Below, piece by piece: positions 33,459-45,600 of a DNA stretch of 64,000 nt. Position numbers and translations under genes: made by a program. The notes under the pieces are model-generated. The model was not told where the DNA came from. It was given only the letters and a program-made list of their open reading frames with translations, and made no database searches. Within the stretch, counting starts at the first letter, position 1, and each line of letters starts with the position of its first letter. This stretch comes from Gnetum montanum (taxonomy: Eukaryota > Streptophyta > Gnetopsida > Gnetales > Gnetaceae), in assembly GCA_015680685.1 (NCBI GenBank), contig MNCI01003588.1:617298-681297 (forward strand), in the 5' to 3' direction.

Positions 33459-34735
33459 TGAAAAACGACCAAAATTTTCATGTTGTAACCATTTTTCATC
33501 ATGTAACCTTCACCCCATGAAACGAAAGGCAAAATTTCATTGTAAATGTGAATACTGTAACCCATGAGGTGAAATCTCACATATTGCATAGGTTTTGTGG
33601 AAGGTATATACTTTTCTATGCTAGAAACACCTATAGGTGGGGGGTTGGGGAGTGGCCTTCCCCCTCAGCATGGAAGCTTTCCCTAGCATGGAAGACTTTC
33701 CCCCTCAATCTGGAAATTTTCCCCTAGTGTGGAAGACTTCCACCTAGCCTAGAAGATCTACTTTTAGCATGGAAGATCTACTCTTAGTGTGGAAGCTTCC
33801 ACCACATTGTGGAAGCTTTACCCCAAGATGGAAGTTTTTCCCCTAGCATGGAAGACTTGAGCCTAGAAGATTTTCTTTCAATGTGGAAGCTAGACCCCCC
33901 TCCACATTTCCAAGTGTGGAAACCTTTTTCCCTTAGGATGGAAGTTTTTCCCTAGCATGGACACATCCCCCCCTTAGCATGGAAGTTTCCCCCTAATATG
34001 GAAACCTTCACCCCTCAGCATAGAAGTTTTTCCCCAATGTGGAAGACTTCCCTCCATCCTACAAGATCCTAGTCTTAGCATGGAAGTGTCCTCCTAGCAT
34101 GGAAAGTACATGCCCTAGTGTCCAATTTCTTTGTGTTCACACACTTGGGCATTTTTGGCAAGCATTTTTGCATTCAAGAGATTTGAACACACACAAAGCC
34201 TCTTGAATGCCCATTGTGGAATTCTCTTTTTGGACAATTATTCTTCCCCATAGCAATTGTTACCTCCATAGCAATTATTACACCCCCCCATAGCGATTAT
34301 TACATCCCTCTTGTAATTCCCCATATAGATTTGGTGCAAGGACTAGCAAAGGTTTGAAAGCATTGGAAGTTGCAGAGCATCTAGCTCGTGGAGCAATGAA
34401 TTCCAAGCCTCCATTGAAGTGAACCTGCTTACCCCTAGGCACTTTTTTGTACATAATGTCTAAACTCTCTTTATTTTTGGTGAAATAAATTTTATAGTTT
34501 TTGTTTGTGTATGAATTAGATCTATTATTTTATTTTTAGTAGATTTACATTTTTAGATTTGCAATCGTATTTGCATTTTTATTACTTTTTTTGCCCTACT
34601 ATAAGTCCTTAGGTGATCTACCAGACCATCCATGGTACTTTGAATTTCATTTTTTTGAGGCCCTATGGATTTGGAGTTAAAGCTATTGTATTAGGATTTT
34701 CAGTGTTCCTGAAATTGAAATTTTTAGTTGCTATA
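33459..34735 (+). repeat. LTR1 of the B complex
   Basis: Starts TGAAAAACGACCAAAATTTT and ends TTTTTAGTTGCTATA, followed by GTTTTC and the primer site. Homologous to LTR2 and LTR3 by the opening block (CATGTTGTAACCATTTTTC), the TGTGGAAG minisatellite and the closing block. Confidence 0.85.
33655..34115 (+). repeat. About 22-26 bp minisatellite CTAGYRTGGAAGNTTTYCCC in U3 of LTR1
   Basis: Roughly 20 degenerate units in tandem. The same tract is present in LTR2 (about 48110-48605) and, shorter, in LTR3 (about 59160-59420). Confidence 0.8.
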
Positions 34736-34741
34736 GTTTTC

Positions 34742-34759
34742 TGGTACTAGAAGGAGGGC
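34742..34759 (+). other. Primer binding site of B
   Basis: TGGTACTAGAAGGAGGGCC, one or two transitions from the A1 site at 12679. Confidence 0.7.
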
Positions 34760-35791
34760 CTCCACCCAGGTTTTGCATCCACCTTTTTTTTTCCAAGTTT
34801 TATGTGACTAAAACAATGCTACAACATATTCCACCTAACATTAAAACCTAGCATGGGTGTTTGGGTTTTGGCAAATATTTTATAGTAGTTACTAGAAATT
34901 TTAAAACTAGTGTGGGTGTGTGTGCTACCGCCCTCACTGTGGGTGTTTGGGTTTTGAAAATTCCATAGTAGTTGCTAGAAATTTCAAACCTAGCATGGGT
35001 GTTCCAACCAAAACCTTACCTCCTTGATACAAAATAAATAAATAAATAAATCAACAAAACCAATGTTAGCATCCTACCAAGAAAATAAACATAATTTTGG
35101 AAAAATTAAAGTTTCCACTTTGGTTTACTTCCAAAAATGTAGACCCCCTTCCCCAATTCTTTGTAGGAAAGTGTAAGATTCTTAATCTTACCCCTCTTGT
35201 TCCCCCCTCTCTACCTTGTGGGTGTTAACTCCCACTTAGCCAGGGTGGATGTCATGCCTCCTCAGCTAGGGTGTTATCCCCCTTGGATCATCCAAAACCA
35301 CCTACTACGAATTTTTCTAGTAGGATCAATGTTGCTAATTGTCATAAAAAAAAAGCCTCACCTTTGTAAAAATCAAAGTTTCCACTTTGGCTTTTCAAAG
35401 TAAAAAAATACTTATCAAAACTTCCCCAGTGCCCCCCTTCCCCCCACCCCCACTTTGACCAATGTTGGAATAGGTAGGTATGAGATCTTCCCATATTACC
35501 CCATTCTTTCTCCCTACCACACCCTATGTAGCTAAGAATCCAACATGGGTGAAATTTGTTAAAACTTTTTCACCTTTCCATTTTTCATAAAAGGGTATAA
35601 CCCCTTTGTTAGCCACTTACTATTTACACTAAGTAACCCGTTTTTAGCCATTTTTGCCTTTTTTAGCCATTTTTAAATTCCACTTTTGGATTTACACTCT
35701 GTTTAACATTTTATAAACTTGTTTAGCCATTTTTAGTACATTTATAATGATTTTCAGCTAATCAACCATATTGTGCATTAACCTCACAAAC
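34760..35791 (+). other. B leader between primer site and gag
   Basis: Non-coding, with repeated CTAGYRTGGGTGTTTGGGTTTTG units (34850-35010) and AATAAATA runs near 35035. No gene recognised. Confidence 0.5.
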
Positions 35792-38450
35792 ATGGTATCT
35801 AGCCAAGATGCAATTTGTGTCTATGACTTGAAAGACCCTATGTTCATAGAATAAAGGTAATTGCTTAGGCAAAAGGACAAGAGCCTAGATTTTGTAGTTA
35901 TCAATGAGGAATTCTACAACTTTTTCTATGCTAAGATGCAAGCTAGTTTATTAATACCATGCTTTAAATTTGACACTAAGCATCAATTTGAAATTACATG
36001 TTGAGCTGGGAAAGAATACATCCCATCCCCCTATGAACAAATCCCCCTCACTAACTTTTGTGCACAAATGCTCACACAACTCATAGAAGTTGATGAGTTT
36101 AGTGAGGGAATTAGCTCAAAGTATTTTCAAGAGGAGCAAAATGAGTTTGACACTAAATAAGAGCTAGAAACCTTCATTGAAAGTCTTTTTGAAACTTTGG
36201 CTCCATAGATAATCACATCCAACTCCATATTTCCTACCTCATCAATGGAACAGGTCCCTTGATCCAATTCCCCTCCTATCCATCCTACCATGTTTGGATC
36301 CACTTCTATCATTACTATGCACTAGACACAACCCATGTCTCAATCCATCTTCTTATTCTCATCGATACCCTTTACCACACAACCTAACTTCATTCACCTA
36401 GCCATGGTGATGTCTACATCATTATCTCCCTTTGCCATGCTGGCGAGACCCTCATTGGAACCCCAAGAAACACAAGCATCTCATACCTTATTTGTCCCTT
36501 CCATGCCTTAGGTTTCGGCATAAACATCCTTTTCGTTGTTTAGGCAACCTATGACCACCATAACCCAACCTCTCCCTTTGAGACTATAACCTATCACAAG
36601 GCCACATGTCTATCAACCACAAGGCTCATAACTTCTTCATCAACCATCAATGCAAGTATTGTAGCCCATGGGATTGATCCAAGGCTTGGATCAAGCCTTC
36701 CAAATGATCTAGGACCTTAACAAAGAGCTACAAAAACTTAAAGAAAACACAACACAGATGGTCAAGGTTCTAAATTTCTACCAAGACGATCCTATAAAGC
36801 CTACAGTGCCTTAAATAACCTTTCCTAGAGGCTTGCCTATTCCAAACATCACCAAGTACAATGATGAAGGGGATTCCAATGTGCATCTAGTAACCTTTTG
36901 GTTTGAGTGCCTCTTCTTGCAAGCTTGGCCTCATATAGTATTGAGGATTTTCCCCATGTCTCTTAATGGTAAGACTCTAGAATGATGTCAAACCTTATCT
37001 AGGTGTTTCATCTCTTTGCTTGAGGACCTCATTAACCAATTTATCAACTACTTCAGATACAACTTAAAGTTGGATGCCACATTGGACTAATTAATGAAGG
37101 TGAGATAAGGGTCACTTGAACCCATCAAAAGGTTCATTCAAAGATGGAACTTAATGCTTAACGAGATGCCAGAGCCTATTTCTGAAACTCATCTCTTGGC
37201 CATCTACAAGGGAGTAGTAAATGACTTTATCAAGTCAAAGCTATACTACCTAGAGCCTTAGTCACTAAGCCAAGCCTTCTCACAAACCAAAAACATTGAA
37301 GAGGTAGCTAAGGTAAGCAATAATACAGCCTATGTGGCCTACAAAAATCAACATACAAGAAGGGATAGTAACAAAACTAAACAAGAATATACAACTATGG
37401 CCATAGTAGTAAAAGGGCTTAAATAGGTAGAGAGGCAAGGGTCACGACCTCACAATGTATTCCTTGACTCATCAAAACCATTTACTTCCTACACCCCAAA
37501 TCAACCAAGACCAAACTATGGATGTAAGGATAGGTCTCTATAAACTAGGTTGCCTATGAAGCCCTCTAAGCTCTTAAAATAGTTGGTTAGAGACAACTAT
37601 ATACAACATAAGCAAGTGTTTGAAGAGGCTTACAAGAGGCATGATTATATTTATGACATAGCTAAAGACCTAATGATAGCTACCAAAGATAATCCTAAGC
37701 TACCAAAGTATTTCAAACTAGAGAGGTATTTTTATTATCATCAAATGGCTCATCATAACACCAATTTTTGCCTAGAATTAAAGGATCACTTCCAAAAGAT
37801 GATAAACTATAGAGAGTTGGTAGTGAATGAGCCTTGCTCTCCAAGTGCTAACAACTTCTTCTATACTGTGGTCTCATTCATGGAAAACAAATGGTCTAAT
37901 CTCCCTAGGAAATCATTTTTCATTAGAGTACCATCACAATTCCAAAGCATGAAGCTTAGAAAGCCCATCATCATACATGTACCACCTCCTTCGGCTCCTA
38001 AGGAGCCTTTCATCATACATGTCCTCCCTTTAGTGGCTTCAACATCACAATGTAATCAATGAATTGCTAATCATTCGAAGCCTAAGGAATCATTTGTTAT
38101 CTAAATTCCTTCACCTTCAACAAGTAAGCCTAGAACAATAACCCATGACCAAAGGCCACCTATAGTGATCAATAACTTAGAGGTTTGCAAGAAGTCATCT
38201 TCACAATGATGACAAAAACAACCTATTTCCAAACCAAAAACAAAGCCCACTAAAGGTAGCCATCAAGAAAAGACTTTAAAAAAGGCTATACCAAGACCAA
38301 CTACATCCATGGACAAGGGGCCTAAGGCACATACATTGCAAGCCAAGCCATATACCCAAGGGAGAATGAAGGAGGTTAGAACTACTAAGGCTAAAACATC
38401 ACAAGATAAGGGAAAAAACGTCCTTGTAATAATGGAACAAGACAAATGAG
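35792..38450 (+). pseudogene. gag of the B element (Tat-type)
   Basis: The N-terminal part (35792-36210) reads EEFYNFFYAKM and EYIPSPYEQIPLTNFCAQML, parallel to A1. A Pro/Ser/Thr/Met-rich linker follows. The capsid core (about 36820-37265) holds ITKYNDEGDSNVHLVTF, IFPMSLNGKTLE and LEPIKRFIQRWN. The zinc-knuckle position (about 37725-37790) has YYHQMAHHNTNFC with the first Cys already Tyr, followed by LELKDHFQKMI. The longest open piece is 37583-38062. It is broken by many stops; frame runs are nevertheless long. It is the packaging protein of a non-autonomous element, homologous to 12916-16079. Confidence 0.8.
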
Positions 38451-38462
38451 CCCTTAAGAAAA

Positions 38463-39130
38463 AGAACACAACATTAAACTTGTACAACTTGGTCATGAAC
38501 TCTCCTACACATAGGGATGCACTAGCTCAGGTGTTGACCTCTATCCTTGTGAGTAGAGACATGTTAGTTAACAAAGAATCAATTCAATCTATCATTGTGC
38601 AAGATTCACTTAGGGAAAATGGGTATCAACTCATGCTCAACTTTCATGATAGTGAAGTGAAAATCAATTCTTGAAATGGAAGTTCTATCCGCTCCTATTC
38701 TCATCACTATACATGTTGGAAAATACAAGGTTCACAATGTGCATGTAGACGATGGGGCAACAACCAACATAGTACCCTATTCCGTTGTTGACAAACTAGG
38801 CCTACTGAGAACATCCATGTGACCACTACCTCAGTAGTCAATTCATTTAATGGCTCATGAGTAGTAGTGAAAGGTTCTATCACCTTGGATTTTATAGCTA
38901 CAGAATAATTTCCCACATCTACCAAATTCCTAATGGTTGAGGAGACACTTGGCTTCAACTTGATTCTAGGAAGACTATGGTTGGTGAAGGTTCAAGTAGT
39001 TTCATCTCCCATACATCAAGAGATTCACTTAGCATATGAGGGAGGAAAAATTATAATCCATGCAGACAATGTGTCATTGTCCTTAGTTAACTATGTCAAC
39101 ATCAATCAATGTTCGGAGGTAGAGTTTTAG
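38463..39130 (+). pseudogene. Protease region of the B element
   Basis: After KKNTTLNLYNLVMNSPTHRD (about 38460), the protease shows VHVDDGATTNIVPYSVV (about 38737-38790), the same D-D-G-A active-site form as A1. GFNLILGRLWLVKV (about 38950-38990) follows. A frameshift near 38815 and stops at TGA/TAG separate the two halves. The end is at TAG 39128-39130. No RT follows. Confidence 0.7.
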
Positions 39131-39429
39131 GAGAAAATTTTTAACACTCAAACTAAGGCCAAGAACAATGTGAGCAACAGCAATGTGAATAGTGCCACCC
39201 TTGCAATAAGAAGCCATAGGAAAAACACCTAACAATTGCCACTACAAATAAGCAACATGATGAGAGTGTAATCATGCAAAGAAAACCCTTTGATTTATTA
39301 AAGGTCAAGGAATAAATTCATTGTAGATATGTTATTCCTTATTTTGCTAACAAAAGCTTATTCACCTTCACAAACTTATACCATGTTTCATGGTTTATGT
39401 TGTTCTTATATGCCCTTTCAATATTAGCC
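39131..39429 (+). other. B spacer after protease
   Basis: Non-coding tail leading into GGCCTAAAACTGG repeats, as in A1. Confidence 0.45.
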
Positions 39430-39560
39430 CATACTTGCTAGGTAGGTATGGAAACATGGCCTATAGAGGCCTAAAAATAGTAAAGCTTTAGCCTATTGAG
39501 ACCTAAAACTGGTGACTTAATGGCCCGCTAAGGCCTAAAATTGACATCCAAATAAGCCTT
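39430..39560. repeat. GGCCTAAAAYTGG repeat tract in B
   Basis: Three to four units with the same core as the A1 minisatellites, in the same place relative to protease. Confidence 0.7.
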
Positions 39561-40299
39561 GGAATGAGTTCCAAGGATTCAATCATGACCAAGACACACC
39601 TCCTACTATTCAAAACCATAAAACCTAACCCCCTTGCCATTTTTAGTAGCTTTCATTAACATGCATGAACCCTATACCCCAGCAGGGGGTAAAACCTTAG
39701 TAAAAGTTGCTACTTTGGATACCCACACCAGGGAAAAATTACCTAGTGTGGATCTAGCATTGAAAAAAGGGGGGTAACATCCATACGTATTTGCTGATGC
39801 TCATCAAGCCTTGGCTCAACCTCAAAGTGGGCCCACATAGCCCTAAACCCCTCTGGTAATCCTCAGTAGCCTTAGAACCTTGCCCAACCTAGTCAAAAAG
39901 TGCCTAAACCCTCCAGATCTAGTTGTTCCATGCTGAAGGAAGGCGCATCCATGCTACTAAGTGTGGATTCAGTGTGGATGGATGGGGGAAAATCATAAAT
40001 TACAAAAATTAACCACCCAGTTATCATTTTTAGACTCTAAGACACTTTGGATGCTTCTAGAAGCCTAGAATGATAAAAACTAATCTAATTTTTTCATTTC
40101 AAGTATTCTCCATGCTAGTGAACCCCTCCTCCATACAACTCAATGTGGAGCTAGCATGGAAGACTAGGGGGTATGTAATAAAACCATTTTTATAATAAAA
40201 AATATCCTAATAACCTACCTTAGTGACCTCTAGACCCTGCCAAAACCTTCTAGAGCCTCCAAATGCCCCAAAATTAACTAAAATGGCACAAAATTGTCA
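39561..40299. other. Degenerate repeat DNA, no gene
   Basis: Loose units containing GTGGATC/TGGAAG words; no coding signal. Confidence 0.45.
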
Positions 40300-41390
40300 T
40301 TCCCCTCTCATCCATGCTAGGGCCATCATGCATGATGTGGAAGAAAGGAGGTTTGGTTGCATGGGCATCTAGGAGCCTCCAAACTAGTGGATTTTAACAT
40401 CAAACCTCGACCATCAATGCTGAAACCACAGAGGCTAACATGCATGGTAGATTTTCTATCAAAAGAGCCTAGATCTAACATTTTCCCATCTTCTACATTG
40501 GGACCACCTTTCCTAGCATGAAGAAAATGGGGAATGAATGCATGAACATCTAGAAGCCTCCAAATTGATGGATTTTGACACCAAACCTTGACCATCAATG
40601 CCGATAACCCCAAGGGCTAACATGGATGGTCTATTTACTATCAAAAAATCCTATATATGATATTTTCCTTTCTTCCACACTAGGGCCACCCTATCCAACA
40701 TGGAGAAAATGGGGGATGATTACATGGATACCTAGGAGCCTTCAAATTGGTGGATTTTGATACCATCAATGCTGGCAACCTTCGAGGCTAACATGCGTGG
40801 TTGATTTATTGTCAAAAGAGCCTAGATCTAACATTTTCCTCTCTTCCATACTAGAGCCATCCTAATGAGCATGGAGAAAAAGGGGATGCTTGCGTGGACA
40901 CATATGAGCCTCCAAACTAGTGGATTTTGACACCAAACCTTGACCATCGATGTCGATAACCCTGAGGGCTAACATGCATGGTCGATTTACTATCAAAAGA
41001 GCATATATCTAAGATCTCCCTCTCTTCCATGATGGGGCCATCCTACCCAACATGGAGGAAATTTGGGATGGCTACATGGACACCCAAGATGGATTTTGAC
41101 ATCAACTCTTGACCATCAATACTAGAAAATCCAAAGGCTAACATGCATGGTCAATTGACTATAAAAAGAGCCTAGATATGACATTTCCCTCTCTTCCATG
41201 CTAGGGCCACCTTGCCCAACATGGAGAAAAGGGAAAAGATTGTATGAGGCACCTATGAGCCTCCAAAAAATTGAATCTTGACACCTAGTATTGATCATCA
41301 ACATCGATAACCCTGGAAGCTAACATGCATGGTCGATTGGCTATCGAACTAGCCTAGATCTAACTTTCTTGGTACTTCCATGTTTAGGGA
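40300..41390. repeat. About 170-182 bp tandem array in the B internal region
   Basis: Six units. The marker GGCTAACATGCATGG begins at about 40433, 40615, 40786, 40967, 41136 and 41317. Each unit also has a TCTTCCAYRCTAGGGCCACC block and a TGGATTTTGACAYCAAACC block. It resembles a young satellite captured in, or born in, a non-autonomous retroelement. Confidence 0.85.
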
Positions 41391-41569
41391 GACCCCTTCC
41401 ACATTTCCCAGCATCAAGAAAAGGTGGATGAAGCTAAGAATATTGGTTGGAGGGTCCCAAATGTAAGAAAACAATGCCAAAATATCTAGTACCAACACTA
41501 GAACCTTGATAGCCTTTATAGAAGCCACTAGAATTCCAAAAATCAACTCCCTAAGGTTCTTCCATGTTG

Positions 41570-41574
41570 GGGAG
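41570..41574. repeat. Target-site duplication of solo LTR A3, left (GGGAG)
   Basis: Repeated exactly at 43382-43386. Confidence 0.85.
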
Positions 41575-43381
41575 TGAAACACCATAAAATTTTAGGACCC
41601 TCATGCTTCAGTAGAGTCTTGGAATCTGGGAAAGGATTTCCACAAGTGTAGTGTCATGATGGTTCGGCAGGAAAGTGTAGGCACTGAGGATAGACTGTCT
41701 AGTCTGGCAAGTTTTCTATCTCCAGGGCTGACAAGCCTGCTAGATTCTCTAGCCTTCCCAACTGGACAATGGACCTAGCTAACAGTATACTCAAAAACCA
41801 TGCTAAGAGTTGTCAGAAGTGTTCGGGATGAGAAAAATAGTTTGGAAAGTTTTCTAGTGCAGAAGTTTGCTACACTATGCTACGCTATGCAACGTAGCAA
41901 GCCTTGAAAGATAACCGCTCAAGCTTCCAAATGTGAATTTTGACAAAATGACTATAAGACAAGTCAGGATTCAGCCAACATAAGGTGCTATGCTATGCAG
42001 CATAGCATAGCGTAGCAAAGGCAGAGTACAAAGGCCCATCTTGCCAAGTGATTCCAACAAGAAGACTACACTTTAGCAAGACTTCGGCCTCCAAAACTGG
42101 TTGCCCCATTTAGCCCTTAGGGCCTCAAGCAAATTTTTTGCTAGAAAAATGGTGGATTGAATAAGGAAGCATGATACACTGGCTGCTACGTTGTGCTACG
42201 CTACATAGCATAGCACAACATAGAAAAAATGCAAAAATAATAGAAGTGTTCCAAACATGAATTCAGCAAGTTCAAAGGCTTCTCAGCATGAAGAAAAAAT
42301 GTTGCAGTTGTTTGCTTGACCAAGCCTCAGAAAAATGCTCTTTGGCTCCTACAAAAATTTCTATCAAGACCAGTGGCTATGCTATGCTATGCTACATAGT
42401 GTAGCAGAGGGTAGCAAGCAGCTACTTATGCTACACCAATGTGCTCAACAATGTGAGTAGTACATGAAAGTATCAAGACATCTTCGGGTATCTCTAGAAC
42501 TTGTTGGCAACAATCTTTCTCACTCTGGCATCTCCTTGGAAAAATCAACAATTTTACTTCATTTTGCATACCCCTGGTCAACTCCCAAAAATTGTTCCTA
42601 CGCTTGACCCTACTTGTAAGAGTAGGGGAGATGTAGTCCTAGAGCATAGGCTCCATTTTTCTTACATTATTAGCACAATGGATTTTGGCACATGTTGTTT
42701 CGATGGTATAGTCATAGCATAACAAAGTTCACATCTAGCATTGCACACCTACACAGTATGGACATGTTACCACCTTCTGGGGCGTAGGACACATGGCATC
42801 CAAACCACATTTCTCTCCTACTTCTGGCCCTATAAATACCCTAGCAAACAACACTTGGGGGGTTGACAAAAAAATTGGCTACTGGGTTGATTGTTGACTT
42901 CTAGCATTGATTGGCTTTTAAGTTGGCCTTCGGAGAGCATAGTTGGCAAGTTTTAGCACTCTAGTTGGCTCCATGGTTCAGGGATCTGTAAGCATACTGC
43001 TCTATGTAAGCTGTGCCTCTTCTATGTTGCATGTTCTATTGTACACCTTTTAGCAAAGAAAAGGATCAAATCTACGACCTTGGGGTGGTGCACTTTCTCA
43101 CCCAAGTTTTTTTTGCTATTTGCTTACTATCATCGTTGTTTTTGCATTATTTTTACCATTTTACATTTGTTGATCATTGATTTACTTCGTGTGTCTCGCT
43201 TTGAAAACAAACATCTACGAAAGGTTAAGATACATCGATTAAGTCCCTGTCTAATCAAGTAGATCATTTAGGGCACCCTGCTTTTGTTTCTCTCCAGCAC
43301 GACCCTTGCATAGATCCAAGGTTAAACTATTCACTTGGAAACCTCTCAGTGTTCCAGCCATTGATGTTTTCGGTCGCTATA
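41575..43381 (+). repeat. Solo LTR A3 (family A)
   Basis: Starts TGAAACACCATAAAATTTT and ends GATGTTTTCGGTCGCTATA, matching the A1 LTRs end to end, with four U3 palindromes (41869-41898, 41987-42016, 42184-42213, 42376-42406) and TATAAATA at 42831-42838. It is flanked on both sides by GGGAG and not by primer site or polypurine tract. That is the product expected from recombination between the two LTRs of an inserted element. Confidence 0.9.
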
Positions 43382-43386
43382 GGGAG
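43382..43386. repeat. Target-site duplication of A3, right (GGGAG)
   Basis: Exact repeat of 41570-41574. Confidence 0.85.
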
Positions 43387-45600
43387 GACCTCATCCATGC
43401 TAAGCATTCTAGTCTCAACATGGACGGAAGGAGGGAAGCTAAAAATATTGAAGTTTGCATGCAATTTTACTTCTAGAAGCAAACTTATCCTTTCAAAAGC
43501 CACCAGACTTTTGAAAATCACCTGAAATGATCAAAAGTTACCTTCCTTGGGTTCTTGACACTGAAGAGTATTCCATTCATGCTAAGCATCCTAACCCCAA
43601 CATGGATGGGGGGGGGGGGAGCCTAAAACCATCTCACAACCCTTAAAGTGACCATATTTTAACCCTAGGCATTGATAGTCAACATCGGTCACCCTATGGA
43701 CACATATGCATAGAAAAAATGTGCAAATACTAGCAAAAAGTAGAGCCCCCTAGTTCCTTCATGCTCAAAACCACCTCTTCCACTTTGGCAAACATGGAAG
43801 TATGGGGGAGTGTTTGTGGGGACTAAAAAATGGCCTTTAGATACCTTAAATAGATAGCAAGAAGTCTTTTGTGCAACCCAAGACCCCATCTACTCATCCT
43901 AGAATCGTCAAACTCTTCCAAATTGATCATGAATAGGTAAAAAGCTAGCTTCCTTAATTTTCCATGTTGATCATAAAAACCTTAGTGTGGAAGAAAGGGG
44001 AAAAGCTAAAAAAAATGCTTTAAAACCCCTAAAATAACCAAGTTTTGACATTGGGCATCAACAATCGACACAAGTAACCTTGGAGATCTACATGCGTGGC
44101 CAAAAATGGTAAAAAAATAGTAAAAACACCATTCCTTAATGCTTCTATGCTGGGAGCCACCTATTCGTCACTAATCACTATGGAAGAAAAGGGGGAAGCC
44201 CAGAAAACTACCTAAGAAGCCTCCAAATTGGCTAGTATTGACCTTAGACCCTACCTCCTTACCTTGGCAACCCTAGGAGTACACATGCATAGTTGATTGA
44301 GGTTAAAACTGGTCCAAATCTGAAATTTATAATGCTTCTACACTAAGGAACCCCTCCTCCATGCTACCCATCATGGAGAATGAGGAAAAAACTTATTTAA
44401 GGCTCATAAACACCTCAAAATGACACCAAATGATCTTGCAAGCACTTTAGAACCTTATCAGCATCCACTAGAGCCTTCAAACCTTAGGAAACTAGTTCCA
44501 AATGTCCAAAAGCTATCCCCCTAGACTTCCATGCTAGGCACACTATCTCTAGTGTGGAAAAAATTAGGTAAGCCCAAAAAAACTTAGGAATACCCAAAAT
44601 TAGCAAAATTTGACCTAGAACCCTAGCTCTTGACCCTGGTAACTTTGGAAGCTAACATGCATAGTTGATTATATTCCAAATTGGTCTAGATCTGGGATTC
44701 TTATTCCATAAATGTTGGAGAAGGTTCTTTACATGCTAGGTAGTGTGGAAACAAAGGGGTAAAGCTAATTTTCCACTTTTGGTGACAAGATTACATTCTT
44801 GGAGATAAAAAATCTATGCTGGAGAAGCATAGGATCTCCTAGCCTTAAGATTATACTTCTTTGACCTTGTTTTAGCCTCCAAAAATCATTCCTCCAAATT
44901 CTTCATGTTGGAGCAACTCACCAAGCATCAAAATAGGGGGTGAAACCTTAGATTCCCTTGAATGACATTCAAATGTAACCAAAATTAGCTAGAAAGTTGC
45001 AGAATCATAATCTATAGCCCTAGTGGCCTAGAAACTTGGTTAATGTACTCCCAAACCACTCAAAAATCATGGAGCAAGTGTCTCCCCATTCTTCCACATT
45101 GAGGATGCTATGATCAATGTGTAAGAAAGGGGGAAAGTAATTTCAACTTGTTTTGGTAATCAAAATTGGCTTAAATGGTCTCAAAATGAAGCTAGGGGAT
45201 GCACAACTCTTAGATCTAGGTCCCAATTGATAGTCTAACTTTTTTTGACCTTATTTTGGCTTGAATTTAGGTTACCCATGCTAATATCCCATCCTTCCAT
45301 ATTGGCTAGCATGAAAATAGGGGGAGATGTTTCAAAACTTATTTTTTGGCTTTATATTGACCTCCAAATTCCCCAATTTTAATAGATTTGGCCCTGCGCT
45401 ACCTTGGGACAACCTTTGGAACCTTTATTTTGAACATCTAGATGTCCCAAATCATACTTTCCTTAGTTTCCATGCCAAGGGTCCCTTCTTCCATGTTTGC
45501 CAACATGGAAACAGGGAGGGCCCAGTGTAGAAGGGTCAAAACTCTTGATTTCTAAGTCCAAACAGCCTAGAAACAACCCTAAGTGATGCCCAAGCTCACA
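43387..45600. other. Degenerate continuation of the B internal array, no gene
   Basis: Loose, diverged units with the same words as 40300-41390 (ACATGCATRGTTGATT, TTCCATGYTAGG). Markers are at about 43705, 44090, 44280 and 44655. It includes a 12-base G run at 43608-43619. Confidence 0.5.
43608..43619 (+). repeat. Poly-G run (12 bases)
   Basis: Twelve consecutive G; length may be unreliable in the assembly. Confidence 0.8.

Noticed and set aside
33655-34115. Regular TGGAAG repeats as a possible repeat protein gene or CRISPR
   Set aside because: Irregular spacing, no open frame, and repeated at the same place in three LTRs.
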